A stretch of DNA of 64,000 bases from Actomonas aquatica. Lineage in GTDB: Bacteria; Verrucomicrobiota; Verrucomicrobiia; Opitutales; Opitutaceae. A program made the position numbers and the translations under genes. The DNA lies in assembly GCF_019679435.2 (NCBI RefSeq), contig NZ_CP139781.1, positions 2,418,001 through 2,482,000 of the forward strand. Direction: 5' to 3'. The notes beneath the pieces are model-generated. The model did no database searches. It was not told where the DNA came from and saw only the letters and a list, made by a program, of their open reading frames with translations. This document shows, one piece after another, positions 1 to 9,196 of the stretch. The number at the start of each line of letters is the position of its first letter. Position 1 is the stretch's first letter.

Positions 1-218
1 GCGATCGACTCGCGCACGCGGCGCGCATCGGCATCGATGATGTGCCGGCGGTCTTCGCGCAGATGAATGGTGATGCCATCAGCACCGGCGCGCTCGGCTT
101 GCACGGCGAGGGCGACGGGATCCGGTTCGACGGCGGGTTCGGCGCCGGCCGGGACCGAGCGGTAGCGGGCTTGGCGGACGGTGGCGCAGTGATCGATGTT
201 GAGACCCAGGAGAATCAT
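1..218 (-). CDS. pdxJ: Pyridoxine 5'-phosphate synthase, N-terminal part (cut by window edge)
   Basis: This is the first 72 codons of PdxJ, which condenses 3-amino-1-hydroxyacetone phosphate with deoxyxylulose 5-phosphate to make pyridoxine 5'-phosphate in the cytoplasm. The translation starts [18 protein letters not shown] and continues through an [19 protein letters not shown] segment, the hallmark strand-helix and active-site region of the family. A proline- and glutamate-rich insertion of about 10 residues (around residues 20-30) follows the first motif. The ATG at 218 matches the family start. The gene is divergent from the PHP phosphodiesterase, with about 180 bases between the two starts. 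The rest of the gene lies to the left of the window. Confidence 0.93.
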   Translation of the reverse strand, partial: MILLGLNIDHCATVRQARYRSVPAGAEPAVEPDPVALAVQAERAGADGITIHLREDRRHIIDADARRVRESI

Positions 219-398
219 TACGGAAATCGATAACGGTTTCCGGCCGGCGCGAAATCAGGAAAACGAATGCGCCCGCACTTCCGACGGTGCAGCTTCGCCG
301 CTATCGGACGCGCAATTGTAACGGTGCCTCCCTTGAGCGCCTGCGCCAGAGCCAGTAAGCCTTCGAGTCCTGTTCCGTCCTCACCCTCGATTCGACTC

Positions 399-1556
399 AT
401 GACTGCCGACCGCCTTCTCCGCGCCGCTCTGTTCTTTGCCCTCACGACCACCGGTCTGCTGGCCCACGACGATGAAGCTCACCATTGGGATGAGCCTTTT
501 GATTTCCCGGATCTGCCGGGCTACCTGACCCTTGTCAGCGACCTGCATCAGCACTCGGTGTTTTCAGACGGCGCGGTGTGGCCGACCATCCGCGTGCAGG
601 AGAGCAAGCGCGATGGCATTGAGGTGATGGCCCTCACCGAACACTTGGAGTATCAGCCCCACGCCGCCGACATCCCCCACCCCGATCGCAATCGCAGTTT
701 TCACCTCGCCCACGACCACGCCCAGGATGACTTGCTCGTGGTGACCGGTGCGGAAGTCACCCGCAGCATGCCCCCGGGGCACATCAACGCGATTTTCATC
801 GAGGACGCGAATCGGTTGATCATGGACGACCCGATGGCCGTGGCGCAGGAAGCGACCCGCCAGGGCGGTTTCCTGTTCTGGAACCATCCCATGTGGCTGC
901 CGCAAAAGCCCGATGGCGTCTCCGAACTCACGCCCCTGCATGAGCAAATGATCGCGGCCAAGGTCCTGCATGGCATCGAAGTGGTGAATCATGGCCGCTA
1001 CTCCGAGGAGGCACTGCAGATCGCACTCGATCACGATCTTACCATCATGGGCACCTCGGACGTGCACGGTCTGATCGCGTGGGAATACGAAACCTACCCG
1101 CACCTGCATCGTCCGGTGACCCTGATTTTCGCCGAGGCGCAGACGGCGCCGGCCGTGCGCGAGGCTCTCTTCGATCACCGCACCGTGGTCTGGTATACGG
1201 ATACTCTGATCGGACGTCAGCGCTGGGTGGAGCCATTGACCCGCGCCTGTCTCGACATCGCGCCGGTGGGTTATCCCAACGATCACCTCGCCCTCAAGGT
1301 CGTGGTCTCCAATAGCAGCAGCACGCCCTTCACCCTGCGCAACCGCTCGGCCTACGCGCTGCATCGGACGGCCGACATCTTCCGGGTGCCCGCACACGGT
1401 CAAATCACCTTGGAATTCAAAACCCGGGAGAAGCTCGAAGCCGTCGACCTGAGTTTTGAGGTGCTCAACGCCATCATCGCGCCGGCCACCCATCCCACCC
1501 TCACCTGGGAAAAGTTGACGGTCGGCACAGACGCGTCGGCCGCCGCAGAGCACTGA
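399..1556 (+). CDS. Secreted PHP-domain phosphodiesterase (Sb-PDE-like)
   Basis: A 385-residue protein of the PHP metal-dependent phosphoesterase superfamily. The ATG at 399 is preferred to the more upstream in-frame ATG at 267 because it places a clean signal peptide (residues 1-22, ending near GLLAHDDEAHH) at the N terminus. Metal-binding motifs are visible: SDLHQHSVFSDG (about 50-61), ALTEHLEY, the aspartate/histidine-rich stretch after it, TGAEVT, FWNHP and GTSDVHG (about 225). The order and spacing resemble secreted phosphodiesterases annotated as Sb-PDE. The C-terminal 100 residues form a beta-rich domain of unknown role. The substrate cannot be inferred; periplasmic phosphate diester cleavage is the likely activity. 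Confidence 0.8.
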   Translation: MTADRLLRAALFFALTTTGLLAHDDEAHHWDEPFDFPDLPGYLTLVSDLHQHSVFSDGAVWPTIRVQESKRDGIEVMALTEHLEYQPHAADIPHPDRNRSFHLAHDHAQDDLLVVTGAEVTRSMPPGHINAIFIEDANRLIMDDPMAVAQEATRQGGFLFWNHPMWLPQKPDGVSELTPLHEQMIAAKVLHGIEVVNHGRYSEEALQIALDHDLTIMGTSDVHGLIAWEYETYPHLHRPVTLIFAEAQTAPAVREALFDHRTVVWYTDTLIGRQRWVEPLTRACLDIAPVGYPNDHLALKVVVSNSSSTPFTLRNRSAYALHRTADIFRVPAHGQITLEFKTREKLEAVDLSFEVLNAIIAPATHPTLTWEKLTVGTDASAAAEH

Positions 1557-1623
1557 GCCGGGCTACTGTCCGCGCGCGGACTCCCGCTCACGCCTACGCT
1601 CGGTCCGACATTTTGCCCTTTCG

Positions 1624-2361
1624 ATGCGCGCCGTTCGTGCATCCACTTCGCGCATGCCGCCTCCCGCCAAACGCGAGAACCTGCTCGTTAATCTGCTCTG
1701 CAACATCGCGATCCCGTCGCTCATTCTGGCCAAGGCCAGCACGCCGGAGCGACTGGGACCGGTGGTCGGGCTGATCGTCGCGCTGGCCTTCCCGGTGAGC
1801 TACGGCATCTGGGACTTTGCCAAGCGCAAGCAGGCCAACTTCATCTCCATCCTCGGTTTTGCCAGCGTGCTCCTGACGGGCGGACTGGGGCTCACCGAAG
1901 TCGACCGCTTCTGGTTCGCCGTCAAAGAGGCCGCGGTGCCCGCCCTCATTGGTTTGGCGGTATGGATCTCGATGTATACCTCGCGCCCGCTGGTGCGGCA
2001 GTTTCTCTTCAACGATCAGGTGCTCGACGTCGCCAAGATCGAGGAGCAGTTGCAGGAAAAGGGACGCGTGAAGACCTTCGATGCGTTACTCAAATCGTCG
2101 ACCTACCTGCTGGTGCTGTCCTTCGCGCTGAGCGCCTGCCTCAACTTCGGGTTGGCGCGCTGGCTCCTGCAGAGCCCGACCGGCACGCCCGAATTTAATG
2201 CGGAACTGGGCAAGATGAATGCCCTCAGCTGGCCCGTCATCGTGCTGCCCACCATGGTCATCATGATCTTCGCGCTCTGGCGGCTGGTTTCCGGCATCAC
2301 GCGGCTGACCGGTCTCAAGTTTGAGGAAATGATCCACGCCGAGCACGTGAAGAAGGACTAA
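1624..2361 (+). CDS. VC0807-like integral membrane protein
   Basis: A membrane protein of 245 residues, or 235 if the in-frame ATG at 1654 is used. About five or six hydrophobic segments are visible: near residues 23-35, 45-62, 72-87, 104-120, 158-178 and 208-228. The run GPVVGLIVALAFPVSYGIWDF and the C-terminal FALWRLVSGITRLTG followed by a short charged tail recall the VC0807 family, whose function is unknown. It lies 67 bases after the PHP gene, and a GC-rich perfect palindrome sits in that gap. No catalytic motif is visible, so only the family call is made. Confidence 0.6.
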   Translation: MRAVRASTSRMPPPAKRENLLVNLLCNIAIPSLILAKASTPERLGPVVGLIVALAFPVSYGIWDFAKRKQANFISILGFASVLLTGGLGLTEVDRFWFAVKEAAVPALIGLAVWISMYTSRPLVRQFLFNDQVLDVAKIEEQLQEKGRVKTFDALLKSSTYLLVLSFALSACLNFGLARWLLQSPTGTPEFNAELGKMNALSWPVIVLPTMVIMIFALWRLVSGITRLTGLKFEEMIHAEHVKKD

Positions 2362-2449
2362 CAATCCACCGGCCGCGGGCCGTATTTCGAGGCAAAAACC
2401 GACATTGCCGGCCAAGGCTTTTTCGGCACTTTTGCGGGCGATTGCACGC

Positions 2450-2950
2450 ATGAATACCCCGATGCCTATGTCCTCTGCCTACCCTGTCCCCAAACGGTCC
2501 CGCGGTTTTACGTTGGTCGAAATCATGATCGTGGTGGTGATCATTGGCCTCTTGGCGGCCATGGCCATTCCGGCTTTCTCGCGGGTGCGAGAGAACTCCC
2601 GCCACTCCACCCTCGCGAACGACATTCGCATCTTTGCCGCCGCCTTCGAAACCTACGCGCTGGAGCACGGGAGCTTCCCGGCCGACACCAACATCGGGGT
2701 GCTGCCTCCCGCGATGCTGAGCGGCAACAGCACCCTCGACGCGGATGCCTTTGCCGCCAAGACCCCCATCGGCGGGAATTACGATTGGGACTACAATGTG
2801 TTCGGCGTCGTCGCTGCAGTGTCGGTCGCGGATGCCACCATCACCACCGCTGAGCTCACCCGCTTCGATGCGAAGTTCGACGACGGCGATCTGACCACCG
2901 GCCAGTTCCGCGGCAACACCGGTCGCTACTCCTACGTGCTGCAGTTCTGA
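2450..2950 (+). CDS. Type IV pilin-like / type II secretion pseudopilin
   Basis: A 166-residue protein with a class III signal: a short positive leader ending KRSRG, then FTLVEIMIVVVIIGLLAAMAIPAF. The prepilin peptidase would cut between G and F, and the glutamate at mature position 5 is present. The hydrophobic helix is followed by the usual alpha-N segment and a globular C-terminal domain of about 110 residues. Several in-frame ATGs (2405, 2450, 2462, 2468) are possible; 2450 gives a leader of normal size. No pilus or secretion genes adjoin it. Orphan pilin-like proteins of this type are frequent in Verrucomicrobiota and Planctomycetota, so a role in filament assembly is not established. 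Confidence 0.75.
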   Translation: MNTPMPMSSAYPVPKRSRGFTLVEIMIVVVIIGLLAAMAIPAFSRVRENSRHSTLANDIRIFAAAFETYALEHGSFPADTNIGVLPPAMLSGNSTLDADAFAAKTPIGGNYDWDYNVFGVVAAVSVADATITTAELTRFDAKFDDGDLTTGQFRGNTGRYSYVLQF

Positions 2951-3030
2951 GGACTGCGGTTGCGGTCTCGCTCACGGCACAGGGCCGTCCGGCACCCTGC
3001 GACGGGCCCAGCAGTCCCGCCCTACCGGTA

Positions 3031-3064
3031 AAACAAAAACGCCCCGGATCACTCTGAGGCGTTT
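3031..3064 (-). terminator. Rho-independent terminator of gltA
   Basis: On the minus strand a 7-base stem (AAACGCC paired with GGCGTTT) with a 14-base loop is followed by a T-rich tract. It begins 26 bases after the gltA stop and faces the convergent pilin gene. Confidence 0.8.
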
Positions 3065-3090
3065 GGAACTTTAGCGATGCGGCGAGCGGC

Positions 3091-4380
3091 TTATTCGCCG
3101 AAGCCTGGCACGTCGCGCTTGGCCGGGCCCACGTAGATCTGACGCGGGCGGTTGATCTTGGCCTTCGGGTTGGAGGCCACCTCGTGCCACTGGGCGATCC
3201 AGCCCGGCATGCGGCCGATGGCGAACATGACGGTAAACATCTCGGCCGGAATCTTGAGGGCGTTCATGATGAGGCCGGAGTAGAAATCGACGTTCGGGTA
3301 GAGTTTGCGCGAGATGAAGTAATCGTCGCTGAGCGCGGCCTGCTCGAGGTTGCGGGCGATGTCCAAGAGCGGATCGTTGGTGATGCCGAGGCTCGCGAGG
3401 GCGGCGTCGAAACTACCTTTGATGATCTTGGCGCGCGGGTCGTAGTTCTTGTAGACGCGGTGACCAAAACCCATGAGGCGGGCTTTGCCGTTCTTGGCGT
3501 CTTCAAGGAACTTCGAGCCGTCGTCGCCCGCCTCGTGGATGGCGGTGAGCATCTGGATCACGGCCTGATTGGCACCACCGTGCAGCGGGCCCCAGAGGGC
3601 ATTCACGCCGGCGGCGGCGGAGGCGAAAAGATTGGCGCCCGCGGAGGCGACCATGCGCACCGTCGAAGTGGAGCAGTTCTGCTCGTGCTCGGCGTGAAGC
3701 AGCAGGAAGAGATTGATGGCGCGAGCAACTTCCGGCGTGGCATTATACTCGTCGTAGGGCACCGAGAACATCAGGTGCAGGAAGTTCTCCGCGTAACCGA
3801 GGCTCTTCTTCGGGTAGTTGAGCGGGAGACCGCCACTGACGCGATAGGTGTGCGCAGCGATGGTGCGCACCTTCGAGAGCGCGATGGCCGCAGCTTCGTC
3901 GAAGTGTTCCAAGTCCCGCTGGTGATTGTTGGAAGCGATGTGCGGGTAGTAGGCGCCCAAGGCGTTGAGCGACGACGAGAGCACCGCCATCGGGTGGGCG
4001 TCGCGCGGGAAGTTCTGAATGAAACGCTCCATTCCGGCGCGCAGCGGCGCCTGCTCGGTCAACGCGGCCGAGAAACGGGCGCGTTCAGCAGTGGAAGGCA
4101 ACTCGCCGTAGATGACGAGGTAGGCCACGTCGATGAAACGGCAATTTTCGGAAAGTTGTTCGATGGGGTAACCGCGGTAACGGAGGATGCCGGCCTCGCC
4201 GTCGATGTAAGTGATTTCACTTTGGCAAGAGCCCGTGTTGCCGAAGCCTTCATCGTAAGTGATGTAACCGGTCGTGGAGCGAAGCTTGCGGACATCGACC
4301 GCCTTCTCGTTCTCGGTGCCTTCGAGGACCGGGAGTTCGAGTTCTTGGTCGCCAATCTTTAGGGTAGCGGACTGTGCCAT
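3091..4380 (-). CDS. gltA: Citrate synthase
   Basis: Citrate synthase of 429 residues, which condenses oxaloacetate and acetyl-CoA at the entry to the citric acid cycle. The family signature [15 protein letters not shown] carries an active-site histidine (about residue 306), with a further catalytic histidine in the LHGGANQA segment (about 265) and the aspartate near NVDFYSG (about 363). The length and N-terminal beta-domain ([16 protein letters not shown]) match the type II, NADH-sensitive hexameric form of Gram-negative bacteria. The ATG at 4380 ([10 protein letters not shown]) is preferred to the 14-codon longer start at 4422. No good Shine-Dalgarno sequence precedes it. It follows hisH after 135 bases and probably has its own promoter. 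Confidence 0.96.
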   Translation of the reverse strand: MAQSATLKIGDQELELPVLEGTENEKAVDVRKLRSTTGYITYDEGFGNTGSCQSEITYIDGEAGILRYRGYPIEQLSENCRFIDVAYLVIYGELPSTAERARFSAALTEQAPLRAGMERFIQNFPRDAHPMAVLSSSLNALGAYYPHIASNNHQRDLEHFDEAAAIALSKVRTIAAHTYRVSGGLPLNYPKKSLGYAENFLHLMFSVPYDEYNATPEVARAINLFLLLHAEHEQNCSTSTVRMVASAGANLFASAAAGVNALWGPLHGGANQAVIQMLTAIHEAGDDGSKFLEDAKNGKARLMGFGHRVYKNYDPRAKIIKGSFDAALASLGITNDPLLDIARNLEQAALSDDYFISRKLYPNVDFYSGLIMNALKIPAEMFTVMFAIGRMPGWIAQWHEVASNPKAKINRPRQIYVGPAKRDVPGFGE

Positions 4381-4515
4381 AAGGAGAGAAAGGGAATGGA
4401 TATTAGAGGTATTGCAAAGCAAAGACCTACAGAAAGCGGAACCATTCCCACAACATTAGCGAGTGGGTCGCACAACTTTAGCCGAACGAATAGAGATCAG
4501 CGAAATTTCATTCGC

Positions 4516-5139
4516 TCAACCCGCCGCCACGCGCGCGAAGTTGCGGTAGATTTGCAATCCCTTCGCCTGACTTTTCTCCGGATGGAACTGCGTCGCGAAG
4601 CAACGTCCGCGCGCAATCGCCGCCGTGAACGGGCCCGCGTAATCGGCCTGTGCCAACACAAGCTGCGAGTCCGCCGGCACACAGTGATAGCTGTGCACAA
4701 AATAAAACGACTCCCCTTCCGTCGCGAGGTCGGCGGCCAACGGCGAATCGGCCTGCGTGAAGCGCACCGTATTCCAACCCATGTGCGGCACCTTAAACTC
4801 CGGCGGCAGGCGGAAGCGTTTCACTTCGCCGGGAAAGATGCCGAGCCCTTCAACACCGCCCTCTTCCGAACGTTCGAAGAGCGCCTGCATGCCGAGACAC
4901 ACACCAAGGAACGGACGATCCGCGGCAATCCACTCGCGCACCGAATCCGCCAGTCCCGTGGCGCGGAGCGAAGCCACACAATCGCGCAACGCACCGACGC
5001 CCGGCAGCACCAGACCGGTGGCCGAGATGGCTTCGAGTTCCGCCGGTGTGCGAATGACATGAGGCTGCGCACCAACCGCCTCCAAGGCTTTGGTGACGCT
5101 GCGCAGGTTGCAGATTCCGTTATCGACGACGGCGATCAT
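4516..5139 (-). CDS. hisH: Imidazole glycerol phosphate synthase, glutamine amidotransferase subunit
   Basis: The 207-residue HisH makes ammonia from glutamine and passes it to HisF in histidine synthesis. The class I amidotransferase triad is intact: nucleophile cysteine in FLGVCLGMQ (about residue 80), and the histidine and glutamate in TQFHPEKSQ (about 187-191). The N terminus MIAVVDNGICNLRSV matches the family's GNLxSV motif with one change. It is the last gene of hisD-hisC-hisB-hisH, and a 101-base gap filled by a repeat element separates it from hisB. No hisF or hisA is present in the window. Confidence 0.96.
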   Translation of the reverse strand: MIAVVDNGICNLRSVTKALEAVGAQPHVIRTPAELEAISATGLVLPGVGALRDCVASLRATGLADSVREWIAADRPFLGVCLGMQALFERSEEGGVEGLGIFPGEVKRFRLPPEFKVPHMGWNTVRFTQADSPLAADLATEGESFYFVHSYHCVPADSQLVLAQADYAGPFTAAIARGRCFATQFHPEKSQAKGLQIYRNFARVAAG

Positions 5140-5150
5140 CTCTTCGAGAT

Positions 5151-5239
5151 GAAGTCGAAAGTCCCAAAGTCTAAAAGTCTAAAGGTCGGATTGGTGATTC
5201 CTGACTTTTAGACCTTCGGACATTTGGACCTTAAGACTC
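5151..5239. repeat. Inverted array of octamer tandem repeats (hisB-hisH gap)
   Basis: Almost the whole hisB-hisH spacer is one inverted repeat. The left arm (5151-5187) reads as five tandem units of about eight bases with the pattern NNAAAGTC. The right arm (5203-5239) is its degenerate reverse complement with the same periodicity. The core stem GTCTAAAAGTC (5169-5179) pairs perfectly with 5203-5213. Similar structures occur near 11.8 and 12.9 kb. It is AT-rich against a GC-rich background and could fold into a long hairpin in the his mRNA. Confidence 0.75.
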
Positions 5240-5240
5240 C

Positions 5241-5837
5241 TTATATAAGTCCCTTGGTTGAAGGCAGGCTGTCGGCGGCGCGCGGGTCGATCGATGTCGC
5301 GATGTCGAGCGCGCGGGCGAGGCCCTTGAAGATGGCTTCGGCGACGTGGTGCGGTTCCTCACCATAGAGGAGCGCGACGTGCAGGTTGGCGCCGAGGGCG
5401 TTGCTGAAGGCGCGGCAAAATTCCTTCACCAGGATGATGTTAAAATCGCGCACAAACATGGTCGGCGCATTGGCCTCGTAGACGAGGTGCGGACGGCCGC
5501 CGATATCGACCACCACGCGGGCGAGCGACTCGTCCATCGGCAGCAGGAAAAAGCCGTAACGTCGGATGCCCTTCTTGTCGCCGAGCGCCTGCTTCAGCGC
5601 GTCGCCGAGCACGAGCCCCACGTCTTCCACCGTGTGATGGTAATCCACATCGACGTCGCCGTCGCAACGGACGGTGAGGTCAAACAAACCATGCTTCGCG
5701 AAGAGCGTGAGCATGTGGTCGAAGAACGGCACGCCGGTGGCCACATCGGCCACGCCGGTGCCGTCGACCGCGAGCGTGAGCTCGATGTCGGTTTCGGCGG
5801 TTTTGCGCGAGACGGTTACGGTGCGTTGGTCAGCCAT
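5241..5837 (-). CDS. hisB: Imidazoleglycerol-phosphate dehydratase
   Basis: A monofunctional 198-residue HisB, without the histidinol phosphatase domain found in enterobacteria. It removes water from imidazoleglycerol phosphate in a manganese-dependent reaction. The metal-binding motifs are present: [13 protein letters not shown] (about residue 40) and [10 protein letters not shown] (about 65) in the first half, and an [16 protein letters not shown] segment (about 155-170) in the second. It starts inside hisC (22-base overlap), which suggests translational coupling. The repeat element at 5151-5239 begins directly after its stop. Confidence 0.97.
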   Translation of the reverse strand: MADQRTVTVSRKTAETDIELTLAVDGTGVADVATGVPFFDHMLTLFAKHGLFDLTVRCDGDVDVDYHHTVEDVGLVLGDALKQALGDKKGIRRYGFFLLPMDESLARVVVDIGGRPHLVYEANAPTMFVRDFNIILVKEFCRAFSNALGANLHVALLYGEEPHHVAEAIFKGLARALDIATSIDPRAADSLPSTKGLI

Positions 5838-6916
5838 GCTTGGATTGCTTCGTCGACGGCGAGCATCTCGTCGTCGGTGCCGACGCTGATTCGCAGGAAG
5901 GATGCGGTCAAGGCGTGGCTGGGGAAGGCGCGCACGAGGATCTTGCGCGATTGGAAGAACTTAAAAAGGGACTCCGCGACGGCCGGTCCACTCTCACCCG
6001 CGGCGTTGCGTGGCTCCACGAAAAGGAAGTTGGTGGCGGACTGATAGATGAACCAATCGCGCTGCGCCCACTCCCCGGCCCAGTGGTCGCGGGTGCGTTT
6101 GATTTTGCCGATGATGGCGTCGTAGTAACTCGCATCGGAAAGCGCGGCGAGCGCGGCCACCTGCGAGAGGCGGTTGACGTTGTAGCTGTCGCGCACGCGA
6201 TCGAGCAGGCCGATCGTCTCGGGATCCGCCAGCGCGTAACCGACGCGCATGCCGGCGAGGGCGTGGGCTTTGGAGAGCGTGCGCACGACGACCAGGTTGC
6301 GATACTCGGCGAGCAGCGGGACGGCGTTCTCTTCGGCAAACGGCGCGTAAGCTTCGTCCACCACGAGCACGCCCGGGAAGGTATTGAGCACGGCGCGGAG
6401 TTCGGCATTGGTGAAACCGACGCCGGTCGGCGCGTTCGGCGAGGTCAGGAAAAACGCGCGAGCCCCGGATTGCGCAATGCGATCAACCGGCAGGCGCATG
6501 GAGCGGTCGAACTCGATGACCTCGGTGCCACCGTCCTGGATCGCCACCAGCACCGGATAGAGCGAGTAACTCGGAAAGGTGAAACCGGTGCTCTGACGAT
6601 CGTCACCAAAGACGCGCACGAGCAGATTGAGAATGTCGTCGGAGCCATTGCCCACGATGACTTGCTCCGGGGTCACGCCATGCACTTCCGCAATCTTTGC
6701 GCGGAGCGGCGCGCTGGTCGGACTCGGGTAGAGGCGCAGCCGCGCGCCGCCGTGAGTGAGCTCCTCTTGAATGGCCGCGACCACGCGCGGGCTCGGTTCG
6801 TAGGGGCACTCGTTGGTGTTGAGTTTAACCCAACCGGAATCTGTCGGCTGCAGGCCCGGCGTGTAGGCGTAGAGCGCGGGCACATGAGCGCGGGCAAGTT
6901 CGGAGGGCGTAGGCAT
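5816..6916 (-). CDS. hisC: Histidinol-phosphate aminotransferase
   Basis: HisC (366 residues) is a pyridoxal-phosphate enzyme converting imidazole acetol phosphate to histidinol phosphate. Fold type I features are visible: [12 protein letters not shown] at the N terminus, the cofactor phosphate-binding GNGSDDIL (about 88), SPNAPTG (about 160), VDEAYAPF (about 190) and the Schiff-base lysine in [16 protein letters not shown] (about 215). It lies 41 bases after hisD and its 3' end overlaps hisB. Tyrosine/phenylalanine transamination is a possible side activity, but the operon context supports histidine synthesis. Confidence 0.96.
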   Translation of the reverse strand: MPTPSELARAHVPALYAYTPGLQPTDSGWVKLNTNECPYEPSPRVVAAIQEELTHGGARLRLYPSPTSAPLRAKIAEVHGVTPEQVIVGNGSDDILNLLVRVFGDDRQSTGFTFPSYSLYPVLVAIQDGGTEVIEFDRSMRLPVDRIAQSGARAFFLTSPNAPTGVGFTNAELRAVLNTFPGVLVVDEAYAPFAEENAVPLLAEYRNLVVVRTLSKAHALAGMRVGYALADPETIGLLDRVRDSYNVNRLSQVAALAALSDASYYDAIIGKIKRTRDHWAGEWAQRDWFIYQSATNFLFVEPRNAAGESGPAVAESLFKFFQSRKILVRAFPSHALTASFLRISVGTDDEMLAVDEAIQAWLTNAP

Positions 6917-6957
6917 GGTGAGTTCAGGTAGAGGACAACGACGCCGAGGAGGCTCGC

Positions 6958-8253
6958 TTACTCTACGCGCATCGTCGCACTGCGACCGTGAGCGTCGAGC
7001 TGCTCCATCTGGGCGAAGGCCGCGACGACCTCGGCGCCCTTGGCGATCGATTTTTGGTCGTAGCGGATGATGCTGGTGCGACGCAAGAAATCGGCGACCC
7101 GCAGACCGCTGAAGAACCGGCCGGCGCGGCCGGTCGGCAGCACGTGGCTGGGGCCGGCGGTAAAGTCGCCCAAGGCGGTCGCGGTGAGGTTGCCGATCAT
7201 CATGGCTCCGGCAGTGGTGATGGTCCGCTCGAGTTTCTTGGCCGTGGCCGGTTTGACCAAGAGCTCCATGTGTTCCGGAGCCACGTAGTTGGCGACCTCC
7301 GCCATTTGCTCGGGCTTGGGGGCGATCAAGGTGAGGAATCCCTGATCGAGCACGCGCTCGGCCTTTTCGTTGCGACCGAGCGTCGGCAGCTGCTTTTGAA
7401 CTTCGGCGTGAATGGCCTCCGCCACCGCGGCGGTCGAAGTGACGAGGTAAATCTTTTCGCGACCAGAGCCGTGCTCGGCCTGCGCCAGCAAGTCGGCGGC
7501 GGCGAAATCCACGCGAGCGGACTCGTCGGCAATGACCATGACCTCACTGGGCCCCGGCAGACTGTCGACCCCCACCGTGCCAAAGACCTGGCGTTTCGCT
7601 TCGCAGGTGTAGGCGTTGCCCGGACCATAAACCTTGTCGACCGCCGGGATCGTCTGGGTGCCGTAAGCCATCGCGCCGATGGCGTGCACGCCGCCGATAC
7701 GGTAAACCTCGGTCACCCCGATGAGGTGGAGGGCCGCCAGCAGACCGTCGGCGATTTTGCCCTTGGCATTGGAGGGCGTGAACACGGCGATTTCAGGGCA
7801 GCCAGCGATTTTCGCGAGCGTGGCGGTCATGAGCACCGTCGAGACCAAGGGCACTTCCCCACCCGGCACGTAGAGCCCGACCCGGCGGATCGGATAGTGG
7901 CGTTCGCCGACCTCCGCGCCTTGGGCGTTGGTGCTGGTCCAGTTCTGCGGCAGGCCCTGCTTGTTGTAGGCGCGGATATTGGCGAGCGCGGCCTTCATCG
8001 CCTTCATTTGGGCGGCGGGCAGACGCTTGGCCGCGGCGGCGAGGGAGGCGGGACGCACCCGGAACTGGGCGGGCTTGAGCGAGGCACCATCAAAACGGTG
8101 CGCGTAGTCGGCGACGGCGGCGTCACCGCGCTCGCGCACATCGGCGAGGATGGCGGCCACGCTGTCTACGATCGCAGTCGGAACGATCGCCCCTGCACAG
8201 AAGGCGGCGAGTTCCGTCCGGGCGGACTTGGAAGCAAAGTTGATCTGGCGCAC
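6958..8253 (-). CDS. hisD: Histidinol dehydrogenase
   Basis: The 431-residue HisD carries out the last two NAD-dependent oxidations from histidinol to histidine. Family landmarks are the PGGEVPLVSTVLMTATLAK region, the nucleotide-binding VYGPGNAYTCEAKRQVFG segment, GPSEVMVIADES, LAQAEHGSG with zinc-ligand residues, NYVAPEHMEL, and the C-terminal FTAGPSHVLPTGRAGRFFSGL. It is the first of the four his genes here; no hisG precedes it, since the upstream neighbour is an unrelated secreted protein 68 bases away. Confidence 0.97.
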   Translation of the reverse strand: MRQINFASKSARTELAAFCAGAIVPTAIVDSVAAILADVRERGDAAVADYAHRFDGASLKPAQFRVRPASLAAAAKRLPAAQMKAMKAALANIRAYNKQGLPQNWTSTNAQGAEVGERHYPIRRVGLYVPGGEVPLVSTVLMTATLAKIAGCPEIAVFTPSNAKGKIADGLLAALHLIGVTEVYRIGGVHAIGAMAYGTQTIPAVDKVYGPGNAYTCEAKRQVFGTVGVDSLPGPSEVMVIADESARVDFAAADLLAQAEHGSGREKIYLVTSTAAVAEAIHAEVQKQLPTLGRNEKAERVLDQGFLTLIAPKPEQMAEVANYVAPEHMELLVKPATAKKLERTITTAGAMMIGNLTATALGDFTAGPSHVLPTGRAGRFFSGLRVADFLRRTSIIRYDQKSIAKGAEVVAAFAQMEQLDAHGRSATMRVE

Positions 8254-8321
8254 GATGAAGAGAAACCGCCCAGCGTTAGCGGGCGGAGTGCGTTCGAGCC
8301 AGCCGGAAACGAACCGGCAAC

Positions 8322-9083
8322 TTAATTGGCCGTCGGCGCGACGGTCGGGACGCGGAAGAGCGAGGCCGGGAAGGTCTCGTTCACCGTCACCTTGTCGAAG
8401 ACCACTTTGACTTGGGTCGAGCCACCGTCGGCGCGGGGCGAAACCGTGGTGACCGAGCCGGGGAAACGCACGCCCGCGACGCGGTTTTCGCCGTCCTCGG
8501 TGATGGTCGCGCCGCTGTCGGTTTCACTCACCACCAGCTTGCCGGTGGCGGGATCAAAATAGCGGTGGAAGACGATGCCGTAACCATGGTCGAAGGAGAC
8601 GAGGTGCAGGCTGCGGTCGTTTTTGGTTACCAGACCGCCATCGATCACCTTGCCGCCCTGCTTCTCCAAGCCGGCGAAGAAGGACAGATTTTCCCAGGTG
8701 TTGGCGCGCAGACGACGGATCTGCGGCTGGTCGAGCAGCGACATTTGCCACTGGTTGACGTTCTCCGGGTTTTCGATGCGCTGCCACGCCTCGTAGATGT
8801 CGAGGGCGGTGGTTTCGTTCTTCTCCGGCGTCGTGATGGCGATGCGTTGGTAGAAGGGCTTGGCGAAAATGATGTCGATCTCGGCGGTGGTGGAACGGGT
8901 TTCACCGTCGGCGCTGGTGATGGTCGATTCCAGCTGGCCGTGATAATGCACCGACTTGATCGCATTGAGCGCGGCGTCGCCACCCAGGAACGAACGGGCC
9001 TTCGCGATGATCGCAGTGGGTTGAGCCAACACGGGAGCGGCGACCAAAGCGAGGAGGAGCAGAGAACGGGACAGGGATTTCAT
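8322..9083 (-). CDS. Secreted LolA-like protein of unknown function
   Basis: A 253-residue protein with a clear signal peptide (MKSLSRSLLLLALVAAPVLAQ; cleavage after residue 20 or 21, no lipobox). The mature part starts with a short helix (AKARSFLGGDAALNAIKSVHYHG) and then alternates beta strands, the pattern of LolA/LppX-like or outer-membrane lipoprotein-sorting-like half-barrels. A periplasmic lipid- or lipoprotein-binding role is possible but not shown. The ATG at 9083 is chosen because it begins the signal peptide; a longer frame runs 41 codons upstream into the end of guaA. It lies 113 bases downstream of guaA on the same strand. Confidence 0.6.
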   Translation of the reverse strand: MKSLSRSLLLLALVAAPVLAQPTAIIAKARSFLGGDAALNAIKSVHYHGQLESTITSADGETRSTTAEIDIIFAKPFYQRIAITTPEKNETTALDIYEAWQRIENPENVNQWQMSLLDQPQIRRLRANTWENLSFFAGLEKQGGKVIDGGLVTKNDRSLHLVSFDHGYGIVFHRYFDPATGKLVVSETDSGATITEDGENRVAGVRFPGSVTTVSPRADGGSTQVKVVFDKVTVNETFPASLFRVPTVAPTAN

Positions 9084-9196
9084 GATGCGCGAGCGATTAA
9101 ACAAATGACGCAGAAGCAGGCGGAAACCATCGGGGATTCCCCCCACCAATGCAAGTTGCAGACGGGGCAAAACCGGCAAGCCACCGGAGGGCTGCC

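Noticed and set aside
1568-1581. Perfect 14-base palindrome GTCCGCGCGCGGAC between the PHP and VC0807-like genes
   Set aside because: Too short and too GC-rich to separate from chance in this composition, with no T-run. It is recorded only in case copies exist elsewhere.
6988-8325. 445-codon plus-strand frame opposite hisD
   Set aside because: Antisense to hisD, with a His/Gly/Val-rich translation and no family resemblance.
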